48,733 bases of DNA, from IMG/VR virus record IMGVR_UViG_3300023179_000163, positions 1 through 48,733 of that record; one strand, written 5' to 3'. A program made the position numbers and the translations under genes. The DNA is from a virus. The notes below the pieces were generated by a model. It was not told the origin of the DNA and searched no databases. It was given only the letters and a program-made list of their open reading frames with translations. Below, one piece after another: positions 15,448 to 24,622 of the stretch (the first letter of the stretch is position 1; every line of letters starts with the position of its first letter).

Positions 15448-17498
15448 TGGCAGAGTCAATATTTTTTACGACAATTGACGAAAACGTTCGAAAAATTTTA
15501 GACGGGCGAAGTGCTGTGTATGCAAAACAAATACGAGATACCGATAGTTATCAATGGTTATATCAAAAAATGGCTTGGGCAGCTGCTATATGCACGAATA
15601 GCGTTACAGGCCGTATTAATACGTTGGATTTACCTATCGGGGCAGGTATAGGAGATCAAGGATTATTTGAAACTGTATCTAAAAAAGATAATATATATGT
15701 ACCGAAGCCACATTTAAACTCTGTTAAAATATCAAGCGATGGAGATTGGGGATCATTGAAAAAATGTGAAATTAGCTTTACTGTATATACACTTGAGCAG
15801 TTAAATGATTATCAAGTGTTTTTTGATATCGCATCTGAATTAACGGTGCAATATGGTTGGAATAAGGCCGGAGGCTTAGGCGGTACTACCGGAAATTTTA
15901 AAGGAACTGTATACAATTTTTCATATTCAGTAAATGCAAATGGAGGATTTGATTGTACAACATATGCAATGTCTGAAGGAATTAACATACTAGGTACGTC
16001 TCCATCAATTACTGCTAACCTAAATTTAACTCAAAATGATGATCAAACTTCATCTGTCATTAATAGTATATCGACATATATAGAATCTTTTACGACGACG
16101 GGCGAACTGGCAAATTTAAAATCGGGACAGACTACTGAAATTTCGCTCCCTCCGATACCGCCATTGCAACCAAAAAAAATAAAAATAGGAGTATTTTCAA
16201 TAGTACCTAATGCAGATGATGTCACTAAATCTATAGGAATTAAATATACATCGCCGACTAGTTTATATATAACATTAAACGCATTTTTTGAAATTTTAAA
16301 TACTTTTATAATAAAATCAGCGATAAACGCAAACACTCCGACATTTATATGTAATGAAAACATAACATTAGGACCCATTCCGGCGGACGTATCACATTTT
16401 ATATCTGCAGATCCAAAAGAAATAATATTTCCTAATTGTGCTCCGTATGATGGTAAGACACAATATTTTACGGACTTATCAAATTTTACGACAAATAAAG
16501 ATTGCAGTTTAATAATGATAAGCGTTGAATTTATACTATCCATAATTGATAAAATTTCAAAAGAAACGACAAAACAACAAAAATCAAGTGATATATCATT
16601 AAAATCAATTATACAACCTATATTTGATTCAATATATCGTAACAGCGGGGATAGGATAAAATTATCATTAACTGAAAATCCTAAAAATTCGACAGAAATT
16701 TTAATTGTCGATACAAATTATTTCAAAGACAATCCGACTGTATATGAAATGAAAGTCGTAACCGAAGGTGGAATATCTAGAAATCTTTCATTAACATCAA
16801 AAGTACCGCAAGAACTTCAAACAGCTGCATATGTAGTTGGATCATCAGCCGGCTCAGCCGCGACAACAGCTGCAGCAGGATTTGCTCGTATATTCGGAAA
16901 CCAAGAACCTATATCTCAAGACAAAATTAATAACTTATTCGTCAATGTCGAATCATCTATTAACAAAGTAAACTCAAGCTTAAACGATCCTACAAAATAT
17001 GTGTCGGCTACGTCAGCATTAAGATCTGCATTACGAGAATTTTACATAGCCGAAAATAACTCGCAATCAGCAGTTTCGCAAGTCATTCCATTTCCAATCG
17101 ATTTATCAGTAACTCTTGATGGAATAGAAGGTTTAGTATTTGGAAATACATTTACTGTAAATTATTTACCGGCAGTATATCAATCAGCTACGGGTAAAAA
17201 AATTGCATTTACAATTACAAAAGTTGAGCATGATATTTCTTCAAATGACTGGTCGACTACAGTGTCGACAGTCTGTAGATTAGTAATGGATGTATCTACA
17301 TCAACAAGTCCAGCTCTTACTAGAACTGATACTAAATTAGATCCAAATGCACTTAAAGAAACAGCTGCGGAATGGAGTAAGATTGTTAGCAATTCTGATT
17401 ATAGTCAGGGACTTGAAGGGCAGAAAAAACAAGAACTTGACACCTGGATAAAAGAACAAGGCGAACAATTACGTAAAAATACTCCGCCTCCGCGGTAA
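15447..17498 (+). CDS. Baseplate hub protein (gp27-like position)
   Basis: 683 residues. The N-terminal half has the pattern of phage hub proteins: PKPHLNSVKISSDGDWGSLKKCEISFTVYTLEQLN, then SELTVQYGWN, then VYNFSYSVNANGGFDCTTYAMSEG. The hub forms the threefold centre of the baseplate on which wedges assemble. A later segment, LSVTLDGIEGLVFGNTFTVNYLPAVYQ then FTITKVEHDISSNDWSTTVST, is characteristic of the closing beta domain of such proteins. A Gln/Lys-rich C-terminal tail ends in Pro residues. The gene is coupled to the wedge gene upstream. The exact T4 counterpart is inferred from order and size; I see no lysozyme domain of the gp5 type. Confidence 0.72.
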   Translation: MAESIFFTTIDENVRKILDGRSAVYAKQIRDTDSYQWLYQKMAWAAAICTNSVTGRINTLDLPIGAGIGDQGLFETVSKKDNIYVPKPHLNSVKISSDGDWGSLKKCEISFTVYTLEQLNDYQVFFDIASELTVQYGWNKAGGLGGTTGNFKGTVYNFSYSVNANGGFDCTTYAMSEGINILGTSPSITANLNLTQNDDQTSSVINSISTYIESFTTTGELANLKSGQTTEISLPPIPPLQPKKIKIGVFSIVPNADDVTKSIGIKYTSPTSLYITLNAFFEILNTFIIKSAINANTPTFICNENITLGPIPADVSHFISADPKEIIFPNCAPYDGKTQYFTDLSNFTTNKDCSLIMISVEFILSIIDKISKETTKQQKSSDISLKSIIQPIFDSIYRNSGDRIKLSLTENPKNSTEILIVDTNYFKDNPTVYEMKVVTEGGISRNLSLTSKVPQELQTAAYVVGSSAGSAATTAAAGFARIFGNQEPISQDKINNLFVNVESSINKVNSSLNDPTKYVSATSALRSALREFYIAENNSQSAVSQVIPFPIDLSVTLDGIEGLVFGNTFTVNYLPAVYQSATGKKIAFTITKVEHDISSNDWSTTVSTVCRLVMDVSTSTSPALTRTDTKLDPNALKETAAEWSKIVSNSDYSQGLEGQKKQELDTWIKEQGEQLRKNTPPPR

Positions 17499-17523
17499 AA
17501 AATTACTTTAGGTAAATAAATTT

Positions 17524-18165
17524 ATGGCACTAAGAAATAAAATATACTATCCTAAGTCACATATAACGACCAATCTTCGTACAGACGGAAATGAATGGAT
17601 GACTGAAGATGGCACGGAATATAAAGGATACTATCATAAATACATTGACGGAAAAGTTTTAACTGGAGCTGTATTTAGTGAAATAGAATCAAAAACGTTG
17701 ATTCCATACATTTCAAAAATTTCGCAACCAGAACATTTTCTTTACAATTCATTGATTGAAAAAAAAGTATTTCAAACTCCTCAATCAAGAACAAATATTC
17801 CAACATTGGAAATGTATAAAAAAGGAAAATATAATCGATTTTTTCTTCGCAGAAGAAATTTTACTTCATTTGAAGATATAATTGAAATTGACGAAGATCA
17901 ATTTAACTTGTGGAGTGTTCCGGAAACTGGAATAGACGATTCCATATACGATGCTATTTCAATTTCATGGAAATTAACAGGACCTTTAAATGACCAATTT
18001 AGCCCAAGCGGAACTGTATATGGAGTTTTAGACACCAATCGCCGTTTAGTATTTTTAAAAGATCGTACATTTCCAGGCCTTAAAAACTTTTTAACAGATT
18101 ACATAGAATATTCAATTTACGCTCGACTAACCAGCCCAGAAATAAAAAAATTATTTGTTAAATAG
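17524..18165 (+). CDS. Putative baseplate-associated structural protein
   Basis: 213 residues. No named family is recognised, but the N-terminal pattern (NKIYYPKSHITTNLRTDGNEWM, then GTEYKGYYHKYIDGKVLTG) looks like that of conserved proteins next to baseplate genes in marine T4-type phages. A segment RRRNFTSFEDIIEIDEDQF follows, and the C-terminus FTDYIEYSIYARLTSPE-like region (actual LTDYIEYSIYARLTS) may bind neighbouring subunits. It begins 26 bases after the hub gene and is the last gene of the structural block; a host-type promoter within its final codons (18154-18187) opens the replication block. A structural role is inferred from position. Confidence 0.6.
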   Translation: MALRNKIYYPKSHITTNLRTDGNEWMTEDGTEYKGYYHKYIDGKVLTGAVFSEIESKTLIPYISKISQPEHFLYNSLIEKKVFQTPQSRTNIPTLEMYKKGKYNRFFLRRRNFTSFEDIIEIDEDQFNLWSVPETGIDDSIYDAISISWKLTGPLNDQFSPSGTVYGVLDTNRRLVFLKDRTFPGLKNFLTDYIEYSIYARLTSPEIKKLFVK

Positions 18166-18187
18166 AAAACAAATACTTATATTTATG
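18154..18187 (+). promoter_or_regulatory. Host-type promoter (class A) for the family A polymerase-like gene
   Basis: TTTG (18154-18157), exactly 20 bases, TATATTTATG (18178-18187). It overlaps the end of the preceding structural gene. The ATG inside the box (18185) is therefore unlikely to be the translation start. Confidence 0.72.
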
Positions 18188-18199
18188 TATAAGGGTGTT

Positions 18200-19552
18200 A
18201 TGGAAATAATTGAGTCTGAAATCGAATTTTTTAATTTTATTGAAAAATGTAGTAAAGTTGATTGGATAGTAATACCCATATACTGTAACGGAGATAGACC
18301 TGTTTATGTAGATTCTATATCATTGGTGTATGTATATACACTTCATTTAGATAAAGACTTCATTATAGTATTCAATCACACTGAAGGAGCAAATTTATCA
18401 ATTGATCTTTTAAATAAATTTCCTACGGAAAATAAATTGTTTGTATATGACAAAAAACGATTTAAACGATCATGCACGAATAAAAATTTAATTGACATCA
18501 ATTTAATTGAATGGACGCAACGTAACAAACCTATTGATGATGAGTTTGAAACGACAGCACATGAATTTTATATAAAAAATTTCAATAAATTCAGTGATTT
18601 AAATTGCATTATTCCAATTTCAAAACATACAGAAAAATGCCAATCTATTGTCGAGAGATTTTTAAATGTATATGACTATTATCAACAAGACGAGTCATTT
18701 TCTGTATACAACGATCTTTTCATTGACAATTTATTTCAAATCGAGCAAAACGGATTGTTTACTTCATTTGATGCGTTTAAAACGAAATTCCCGCTATCAA
18801 AATTATATGATGGATTTTCATATACTGACTACAATATTTACACTACAACGGGCCGCCCTTCAAATCGATTTGATGGAATTAATTTCGCTGCTTTAAATAA
18901 AGACGATGGTACGCGCGCAGCGTTTATATCTAGATTTGGGGAAAATGGATTTATGGTGTCGTTTGATTACGATTCATACCACTTGCGATTGTTGGCAGAT
19001 TTAGTCGATTATAAATTTCCTGACAATTGTTCGGTACACGAGCATTTAGGAAAGTTTTATTTCGATAAGCAAGTTTTAAGTAAAGAAGAATATAATGAAT
19101 CGAAGGCAATATCATTTCGTCAGTTGTATGGAGGTATAGGAAAAGAGTATTTAACAATTCCGTTTTTTGCAAAAGTTTACGAATATACTAAATTGCTTTG
19201 GGAGCAATATTCAGAAAGCGGATATATAGAAACTCCTATGTTTTCTAGAAAATTATTTCAATCATTTTTTACGAACATGAATTCAGCTAAGTTGCTTAAC
19301 TACTTGCTGCAAGCATTCGAAACCGAGCGTAATATGGCCGTAATTCATAACGTACTTCAACGTACACAATCGTTTAAAAGCAAATTGGTATTATATACAT
19401 ACGATTCATTTTTATTTGATTTTAACAAAAATGACGGCGCGGAACTTATACGAATTATAAAAACTGAATTGGAACAAAATGGAAAATTTCCTACAAAAGT
19501 AGAAATAGGCCCGGATTATAACAATTTAATTTCAGTAAAAATACCAGAGTAA
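18200..19552 (+). CDS. Divergent family A DNA polymerase-like protein
   Basis: 450 residues from the ATG at 18200, which follows AAGGG by five bases; an in-frame ATG at 18185 lies inside the promoter box. The C-terminal half carries reduced polymerase I motifs. Motif A reads FMVSFDYDSYHLR with D256 in the catalytic position. Motif B reads K302AISF306RQLY310GG and fits KxxxFxxxYG, although the usual Arg four residues before the Lys is Tyr298. Motif C reads YTYD402SFLF where HDE is usual. Both metal-binding aspartates are thus present but the surroundings are much changed. The N-terminal 230 residues may derive from a 3'-5' exonuclease domain, but I cannot see its motifs. The phage also has a full family B polymerase at 39744, so this could be a repair enzyme, a primase substitute, or inactive. 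Confidence 0.75.
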   Translation: MEIIESEIEFFNFIEKCSKVDWIVIPIYCNGDRPVYVDSISLVYVYTLHLDKDFIIVFNHTEGANLSIDLLNKFPTENKLFVYDKKRFKRSCTNKNLIDINLIEWTQRNKPIDDEFETTAHEFYIKNFNKFSDLNCIIPISKHTEKCQSIVERFLNVYDYYQQDESFSVYNDLFIDNLFQIEQNGLFTSFDAFKTKFPLSKLYDGFSYTDYNIYTTTGRPSNRFDGINFAALNKDDGTRAAFISRFGENGFMVSFDYDSYHLRLLADLVDYKFPDNCSVHEHLGKFYFDKQVLSKEEYNESKAISFRQLYGGIGKEYLTIPFFAKVYEYTKLLWEQYSESGYIETPMFSRKLFQSFFTNMNSAKLLNYLLQAFETERNMAVIHNVLQRTQSFKSKLVLYTYDSFLFDFNKNDGAELIRIIKTELEQNGKFPTKVEIGPDYNNLISVKIPE

Positions 19553-19553
19553 C

Positions 19554-19564
19554 ATATTTATAAT
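19554..19564 (+). promoter_or_regulatory. ATATTTAT motif (class B) before a small gene
   Basis: ATATTTATAAT two bases after the preceding stop codon. It overlaps the open frame of the next gene if an ATT start were used, which is one reason for preferring TTG at 19574. Confidence 0.4.
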
Positions 19565-19573
19565 CGAACTGAT

Positions 19574-19975
19574 TTGAATAGATTACACGAAGTGGTACAA
19601 TTAATTTGTTTATTTACGATAGAACCGCAACTAGATCATACTATTAGTATGATTGAAAAAACGTATGAAGTTGTATATAATAGAATTTTTATATTGTCAA
19701 TTGAAACATCTGAAGAGTTAATTTGCAGCTTCAATGTAGATAAGTCAAATTGCAAAAAACAATTGCCAGGCGCAATGCTTGTACATAGAAAAAAAGACTC
19801 AAATACATTGTATACAATAAATTCGCTAAATTCTTTAATACGTAAAGAAAATAATGGAATTTTAGACACGAATTATTCAATTGATTGGTCAAAATATTCT
19901 AATTCACTATTGATTACTTCAAATAGCGAGCTTAAAGTTCTTAAAACAAAAATATATCAAATTGTAAATTTGTAA
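19574..19975 (+). CDS. Conserved-looking hypothetical protein
   Basis: 133 residues from a TTG at 19574; no ATG is available upstream, and an ATT at 19556 is the only other likely start. The C-terminal half (MLVHRKKDSNTLYTINSLNSLI, then IDWSKYSNSLLIT) looks like a small alpha/beta protein that I have the impression of seeing near replication genes in other T4-type phages, but I cannot name it. The N-terminal part is hydrophobic (VVQLICLFTIEP). It lies between the family A polymerase-like gene and the SSB gene, so a role in replication is plausible from position only. Confidence 0.6.
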   Translation: MNRLHEVVQLICLFTIEPQLDHTISMIEKTYEVVYNRIFILSIETSEELICSFNVDKSNCKKQLPGAMLVHRKKDSNTLYTINSLNSLIRKENNGILDTNYSIDWSKYSNSLLITSNSELKVLKTKIYQIVNL

Positions 19976-19980
19976 TTTAC

Positions 19981-19994
19981 ATATTTATATTAAA
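19981..19994 (+). promoter_or_regulatory. Candidate late promoter motif (class B) upstream of SSB
   Basis: ATATTTATATTAAA, directly followed by the class A promoter at 19998-20030, so the SSB operon may be read from two promoters. Confidence 0.5.
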
Positions 19995-19997
19995 ATA

Positions 19998-20030
19998 TTT
20001 GGCACTTTGTAAAAAGTATCATATATTTAG
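19998..20030 (+). promoter_or_regulatory. Host-type promoter (class A) for the SSB-UvsX operon
   Basis: TTTG (19998-20001), exactly 20 bases, TATATTTAG (20022-20030). A leader of about 100 bases follows before the SSB ATG; it contains a 21-codon frame at 20034 that I do not regard as a gene. Confidence 0.72.
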
Positions 20031-20135
20031 TTATGTTAGTTGTTGATGATGTAGATTTGACTATTCTAGACAATCACTTTTACGTTAACAATTGCTAAAT
20101 ACAAAATATCTATTAACAATTAAATTAAATTTAAA

Positions 20136-20924
20136 ATGGCTATCAATTTAGATGCTATCAAAGCAAAACTTAATTCGTTGCAAACTGCAACGACAAAATC
20201 CAATAATCTTTGGAAACCGGAACCTGGTACGCAAGTTGTAAGAATAGTTCCTTATCAACATAACAGAGAAAATCCATTTACCGAACTTTATTTTCATTAC
20301 AATTTCGGAGGCAAAAACATTGTGTCTCCAATGTCATTCGGACGTCCAGACCCAATCGTAGAATTCGCAGAAAAATTAAAATCTACAGGAAATTCAGATG
20401 ATTGGAAAGCTGGTAAAAAATTAGAGCCGACAATGCGTTGTTACGTTCCAATTATCGTAAGAGGTAAAGAGTCTGAAGGCGTTAAATTCTGGGGTTTCGG
20501 AAAACAAGTATATCAAGAACTTCTTGCATTTATCACTGACGCGGATTATGGCGATATTACAGATCCAGTAGCAGGACGTGACATTACAGTTGAATTTAAA
20601 GCAGCTGATCAGTCAGGAAAAACATATCCTGAAACGTCTATTCGCGTAAAACCAAATCAAACTCCTATTACAGACAACAAAGCAATCTTGGAGAAATTGG
20701 CAAATCAACCAAAGTTAACTGACATTTTCAAAGAACATTCCTATGATGAAATGACGAAAATGCTGCATAACTGGTTAGATCCTGAAAATGCTCAGAATCA
20801 AGAGCAGTCAGCTCCGGCATCAGAAGGCAAAGTGTCAAAAAATAAAACGGCAATTGCCGAATCAGCTCCAAGCGCAAATGTCGACGACGTAGCGTCAGCA
20901 TTTGATTCACTATTTAACAAATAA
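20136..20924 (+). CDS. Single-stranded DNA-binding protein, gp32-like
   Basis: 262 residues. Coats single-stranded DNA during replication and recombination and recruits partner proteins. Features in order: short N-terminal region MAINLDAIKAKLNSLQ with basic residues for cooperativity; a core OB-fold part with NLWKPEPGTQVVRIVPY, ELYFHYNFGGKNIVSP and TMRCYVPIIVRGKE; a Ser/Pro/Ala-rich linker; and an acidic C-terminal tail VDDVASAFDSLFNK typical of SSBs that bind partners. The zinc-binding His-Cys-Cys-Cys cluster of T4 gp32 is not seen, as only one Cys lies in the core, so this is a zinc-less variant. It heads a run with UvsX, 5' exonuclease and helicase, the classical T4 replication-recombination set. 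Confidence 0.87.
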   Translation: MAINLDAIKAKLNSLQTATTKSNNLWKPEPGTQVVRIVPYQHNRENPFTELYFHYNFGGKNIVSPMSFGRPDPIVEFAEKLKSTGNSDDWKAGKKLEPTMRCYVPIIVRGKESEGVKFWGFGKQVYQELLAFITDADYGDITDPVAGRDITVEFKAADQSGKTYPETSIRVKPNQTPITDNKAILEKLANQPKLTDIFKEHSYDEMTKMLHNWLDPENAQNQEQSAPASEGKVSKNKTAIAESAPSANVDDVASAFDSLFNK

Positions 20925-20953
20925 AATCCTTTTAAAGGACGCGCAATCTTATT

Positions 20954-22114
20954 ATGGCAAAATCAAAACAAATTGTCGAAGAAGCGCAGCTGCAGGACGA
21001 TTTAGCGTCAGTGTTAGCAGATAATCTTAATAAAAAGTTTAAAAGCTCTAATTATAAAGTAGCTTACTTTTTAGAAGGCGACTCTGACGCTCCGTCCGAT
21101 GTAACTGAGTGGATTTCGACCGGATCGACAATGCTCGATCTCGCAATCGCAAATCGACCAAATGGAGGTCTTCCTGTAGGTCGTATTATAGAAATAACAG
21201 GTTTAGAAGCCTCTGGTAAATCTTTATTAGCGGCTCATGCTCTGGCAGATACGCAGCGTAAAGGAGGCTTGGCAGTCTATATAGACACTGAAAATGCAGT
21301 ATCTCGAGAGTTTCTCGAAGCTATCGGAGTAAATTTAAAAGATATGCTGTATGTGCCATTGGAAACTGTTGAAGACATTTTCGAAGCTATTGAAAACATC
21401 ATTGAATCTATCCGTAAAGGATCGAAAGACAGAATTGTTACTATTGTTGTAGACAGCGTAGCTGGCGCATCAACAAAACAAGAAATGTCTGCAGATTATG
21501 ATAAAGACGGATGGGCAACTTCGAAAGCTATTATTCTTTCCAAAGCAATGCGTAAAATTACCAATTTTGTTGGTAGACAACGTATATGTTTAATTTTTAC
21601 AAATCAGCTTCGTACTCGCTTAGGAGTAACGTTCGGAGACCAATGGACTACGTCGGGTGGTAAAGCAGTTGCGTTTCACTCTTCAGTAAGACTTCGTCTA
21701 AAGTCTGTAGGGCAAATTAAATTAAAAGTCGATGGAGGAAGAGAAGAAGTTATGGGTATTACAACTCGTGCGCAAGTAGTTAAAAATCGAATGGGCCCTC
21801 CATTGCGAACTGTAGACTATGACATTTATTTCGATTCCGGAATTGATGATTATGGGTCATGGCTAACAATGTTGAAAACTCATAATTTAGTTTCGCAAGC
21901 CGGTGCTTGGTATACATATACTAATACAGATACCGGAGAAGTCGTTAAATTTCAGTCCAAAGACTTTAAATCAAAACTTATCGACGATCCGGAAATGAAA
22001 GCTCAAGTATATAAAACTATCTGTGAAAAGTATATATTGACTTACAAATCCGGAGAAGATTTCGGGGTTGATGATATAAAAATTGACACTGAGTTTGATT
22101 TAGAAGAATCATAA
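20954..22114 (+). CDS. uvsX: UvsX/RecA-like recombinase
   Basis: 386 residues. Forms a filament on single-stranded DNA and drives strand exchange for repair and recombination-dependent replication. Walker A GLEASGKS is at residues 83-90; the Walker B strand RIVTIVVDSVAG follows at about 155; ICLIFTNQLRTRLGVTFGDQWTTSGGKAV contains the conserved NQ sensor and the DNA-binding loop region. VVKNRMGPPLRTVDYDIYFDSGID is the typical end of the RecA core, followed by an acidic tail (DLEES). The gene lies 29 bases after the SSB, with a near-palindrome TCCTTTTAAAGGA at 20927-20939 between them, and 3 bases before the exonuclease gene. The symbol is given by analogy with T4. Confidence 0.93.
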   Translation: MAKSKQIVEEAQLQDDLASVLADNLNKKFKSSNYKVAYFLEGDSDAPSDVTEWISTGSTMLDLAIANRPNGGLPVGRIIEITGLEASGKSLLAAHALADTQRKGGLAVYIDTENAVSREFLEAIGVNLKDMLYVPLETVEDIFEAIENIIESIRKGSKDRIVTIVVDSVAGASTKQEMSADYDKDGWATSKAIILSKAMRKITNFVGRQRICLIFTNQLRTRLGVTFGDQWTTSGGKAVAFHSSVRLRLKSVGQIKLKVDGGREEVMGITTRAQVVKNRMGPPLRTVDYDIYFDSGIDDYGSWLTMLKTHNLVSQAGAWYTYTNTDTGEVVKFQSKDFKSKLIDDPEMKAQVYKTICEKYILTYKSGEDFGVDDIKIDTEFDLEES

Positions 22115-22117
22115 ATT

Positions 22118-23167
22118 ATGAAAGGTTACGTTGATTTATTACGACAAGTTCGCGAAGATCACGAAAAAGTAAGTTTAGGCCTCGATAAAAATGATAAAGT
22201 TTTAATTATCGATGGCCTAAACTCTTTTATTCGGGTATTTAGCGCATCTCCGATTGTTAACGACGATGGAGACCATATAGGCGGTTACATAGGATTTTTA
22301 CGGTCTATTGCTGCGGTTATTAGACAGTTTAAACCTACGAGATGTATAATGGTTTTTGATGGTAAAGGAGGATCTGCACGAAGAAAAAAGATGCATTCTG
22401 GATATAAAGAAGGCAGGTCAATGTCGACAAAATTTAATCGAATTGAAGACATTTCAGCTCAAACCGTAGAAGAAGAATTGGAATCTATGCGATTGCAAAT
22501 GGGTAAGCTGTCTGAATATTTGCAGTGTTTGCCAATTACAGTAATGTCGATTGATAATATCGAAGCCGATGATGCAATAGCATATTTAACGACAGAAGTG
22601 TTTCGTCCATTAAAACGAGACGTTATTATAATGTCCGATGATAAAGATTTTTTACAACTTGTAGATGCTAAAACTTCAGTTTGGAGACCTGTCGAAAAGA
22701 AATTTTATACACCAAAAGAAATTTACGAACGTTTTGGAATTCCTTCTCATAACTTTATACATTATAAAGTTTTTATGGGTGATGCTTCAGATAACATCAA
22801 AGGAATAAATGGAGTAGGAATAAAAACGCTGCAGACAAAATTTCCAATTTTATTAGGTGAAAATACAGTCTCGCTATCAGAATTAATAGAGTATTGCGCA
22901 AATCGTAAAGATGATCATAAAATTTATAAAACGGTACTTGACAGTGAGCATGTTATGCAGCTAAATTGGAAATTGATGTCTTTGGAAAATTTAGATATAT
23001 CAGCTCATTTTAAAATGTTAATTTCTGATATTGCAGATAGACCAATTCCTAAATTGGATACATATAATTTTAAAAAATTATTTATGCGAGATAAAGCATA
23101 CAGCGTAATTCCGAACGTGGACAGTTGGTTAGCTTCAGGATTTAATTCTTTATCTGCATTTCAGTAA
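22118..23167 (+). CDS. 5'-3' exonuclease / RNase H-type flap nuclease
   Basis: 349 residues. Removes RNA primers and flaps during lagging-strand synthesis. The metal-binding acidic clusters of the FEN/T4 RNase H family are present in order: VLIIDGLNSF (about residue 28), IMVFDGKGG with the following basic stretch ARRKKMHSGYKEGR, IEADDAIAYL, IMSDDKDFLQL, and FMGDASDNIKGINGVGIKTL, the helix-hairpin-helix region. It begins 3 bases after uvsX and so belongs to that operon. The N-terminal 25 residues before the first strand are longer than in typical members. A weak hairpin (TTGTTT/AAACAA) lies shortly after the stop. Confidence 0.9.
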   Translation: MKGYVDLLRQVREDHEKVSLGLDKNDKVLIIDGLNSFIRVFSASPIVNDDGDHIGGYIGFLRSIAAVIRQFKPTRCIMVFDGKGGSARRKKMHSGYKEGRSMSTKFNRIEDISAQTVEEELESMRLQMGKLSEYLQCLPITVMSIDNIEADDAIAYLTTEVFRPLKRDVIIMSDDKDFLQLVDAKTSVWRPVEKKFYTPKEIYERFGIPSHNFIHYKVFMGDASDNIKGINGVGIKTLQTKFPILLGENTVSLSELIEYCANRKDDHKIYKTVLDSEHVMQLNWKLMSLENLDISAHFKMLISDIADRPIPKLDTYNFKKLFMRDKAYSVIPNVDSWLASGFNSLSAFQ

Positions 23168-23218
23168 ACAATAATTTGTTTCTGACAAACAATTTATTAT
23201 ATTAAATAAAAAATAAGA

Positions 23219-24577
23219 ATGGATAAATTAGTAAGCTATGGGCATTCGTTTCAAATAAAAATTATAACTTCATTACTTTCAGATAAACCTTTTTTACAAC
23301 AGGTATCTGATATATTATTACCAGAATTTTTTGAGTCAGAAGCAAATCAATGGATTGTAGAAACTATTGAAAAATATTTTCAAGAATATAAATCAGCTCC
23401 TACATTAGATGTATTTAAAATCAAAGTCAATGATGTAGAGCGTGACATTGTTAAATCGTCAATAATTGAATCTTTAAAAGATTCGTATAGATATTTAGAG
23501 TCGGAAGATTTAGATTTTGTTAAAGAAGAAACGCTAAATTTTTGTAAAAATCAATGTATAAAAAGAGCAATTCTCGATTCCGTAGACTTTTTAAATAAAG
23601 GTCAATATGAATTGATAAAATCTACAATTGACTCGGCAATGAAAGCTGGTGCTGATAAAGAAGTTGGGCATGAGTATAACTCTTCTGTTGAAGATAGATA
23701 TAAAGACAATATTAGATCTACAATCTCAACTCCATGGCCAGTTATTAATGATTTATCTGACGGAGGGTTTGGAAAAGGAGAATTAGTAGTATTTGTCGCC
23801 CCGGCCGGAATAGGAAAATCATGGGGGTTAATTAATATAGGAGCTAATGCTGTTAAACAAGGGTTAAATGTAGTTCATTATACTTTAGAGTTGAATGAAG
23901 GATATGTCGGTCAGCGTTATGATGCCGTGTTAACGGGAATTGCCAATCAAAATTTAAAGTATAATATTGAGGAAGTTCAAAATACAATTAATAAACTAAA
24001 AGGAAATTTGGTTATTAAGTATTATCCGACTAAGACAGCATCTTGCTCAACCATTCGAGCGCATATTGAAAAAATGATTTTAATAGGTAAAAAACCAGAT
24101 TTGGTTATTGTCGATTATGCCGATTTGTTAAAAGGAGCAGTTTCTAGAAAAGAAATGCGTCATGAATTAGAATCTATTTATGAAGATTTACGCGGTGTCG
24201 CCGGCGAATATGAAGTTCCTTTATTTACTGCAAGCCAAGCGAATAGGTCAGCATTAGAGCAAGACGTTATTGAAGCTGATAAAATATCTGAGTCATATGC
24301 AAAAGTAATGATCGCAGATTTCGTACTTTCGCTATCAAGAAAAGTAACTGATAAAATAGCAGGTACAGGAAGATGGCACGTAATTAAGAATCGTTTTGGA
24401 CCTGACGGAATTACTCTTCCTTCGAAAATGAATATGAGTAATGGTCAAATTCATATCTATGAAGAAACGTCGGTACAAGGAAAAGATACGGCTAAACAAA
24501 TGCAAAGTGGAGAAGAACTTCTGCGAAAAAGTTTATTACAAAAATATAAAGAAGTAGCATCAGATTCTTTAGGTTAA
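23219..24577 (+). CDS. Replicative DNA helicase (DnaB / T4 gp41-like)
   Basis: 452 residues. A RecA-fold hexameric helicase that unwinds DNA 5' to 3' at the fork. The N-terminal domain (to about 150) is helical as in DnaB. Walker A APAGIGKS lies at residues 194-201 after GGFGKGELVVFV; HYTLELNEGYVGQRYDA is the H1a region with the catalytic Glu; Walker B is PDLVIVDYADLL at about 288-299; PLFTASQANRSAL is the sensor segment. The C-terminal GTGRWHVIKNRFGPDG matches the last conserved motif. No primase gene was found in the window. It is followed by the ribonucleotide reductase pair. Confidence 0.92.
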   Translation: MDKLVSYGHSFQIKIITSLLSDKPFLQQVSDILLPEFFESEANQWIVETIEKYFQEYKSAPTLDVFKIKVNDVERDIVKSSIIESLKDSYRYLESEDLDFVKEETLNFCKNQCIKRAILDSVDFLNKGQYELIKSTIDSAMKAGADKEVGHEYNSSVEDRYKDNIRSTISTPWPVINDLSDGGFGKGELVVFVAPAGIGKSWGLINIGANAVKQGLNVVHYTLELNEGYVGQRYDAVLTGIANQNLKYNIEEVQNTINKLKGNLVIKYYPTKTASCSTIRAHIEKMILIGKKPDLVIVDYADLLKGAVSRKEMRHELESIYEDLRGVAGEYEVPLFTASQANRSALEQDVIEADKISESYAKVMIADFVLSLSRKVTDKIAGTGRWHVIKNRFGPDGITLPSKMNMSNGQIHIYEETSVQGKDTAKQMQSGEELLRKSLLQKYKEVASDSLG

Positions 24578-24622
24578 TAGATAATTATAATTCCGGATAC
24601 GGAACTAATAAAAATTTTACAA

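Noticed and set aside
18155-18199. Earlier starts for the family A polymerase-like gene (TTG at 18155, ATG at 18185)
   Set aside because: They lie within or before the class A promoter box; the ATG at 18200 follows AAGGG at good spacing.
20034-20099. A 21-codon frame in the SSB leader
   Set aside because: Its ATG lies directly behind the promoter box, there is no ribosome site and the peptide shows no pattern; it could be a leader peptide but cannot be supported.
20927-20939. Near-palindrome TCCTTTTAAAGGA between SSB and uvsX
   Set aside because: Short and AT-rich; it could be an operator or a weak ribosome site but occurs once, so there is no support.
23170-23200. Possible terminator after the exonuclease gene
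   Set aside because: Only a 6-bp stem (TTGTTT/AAACAA) with no T-run directly behind it; too weak to list as a feature.
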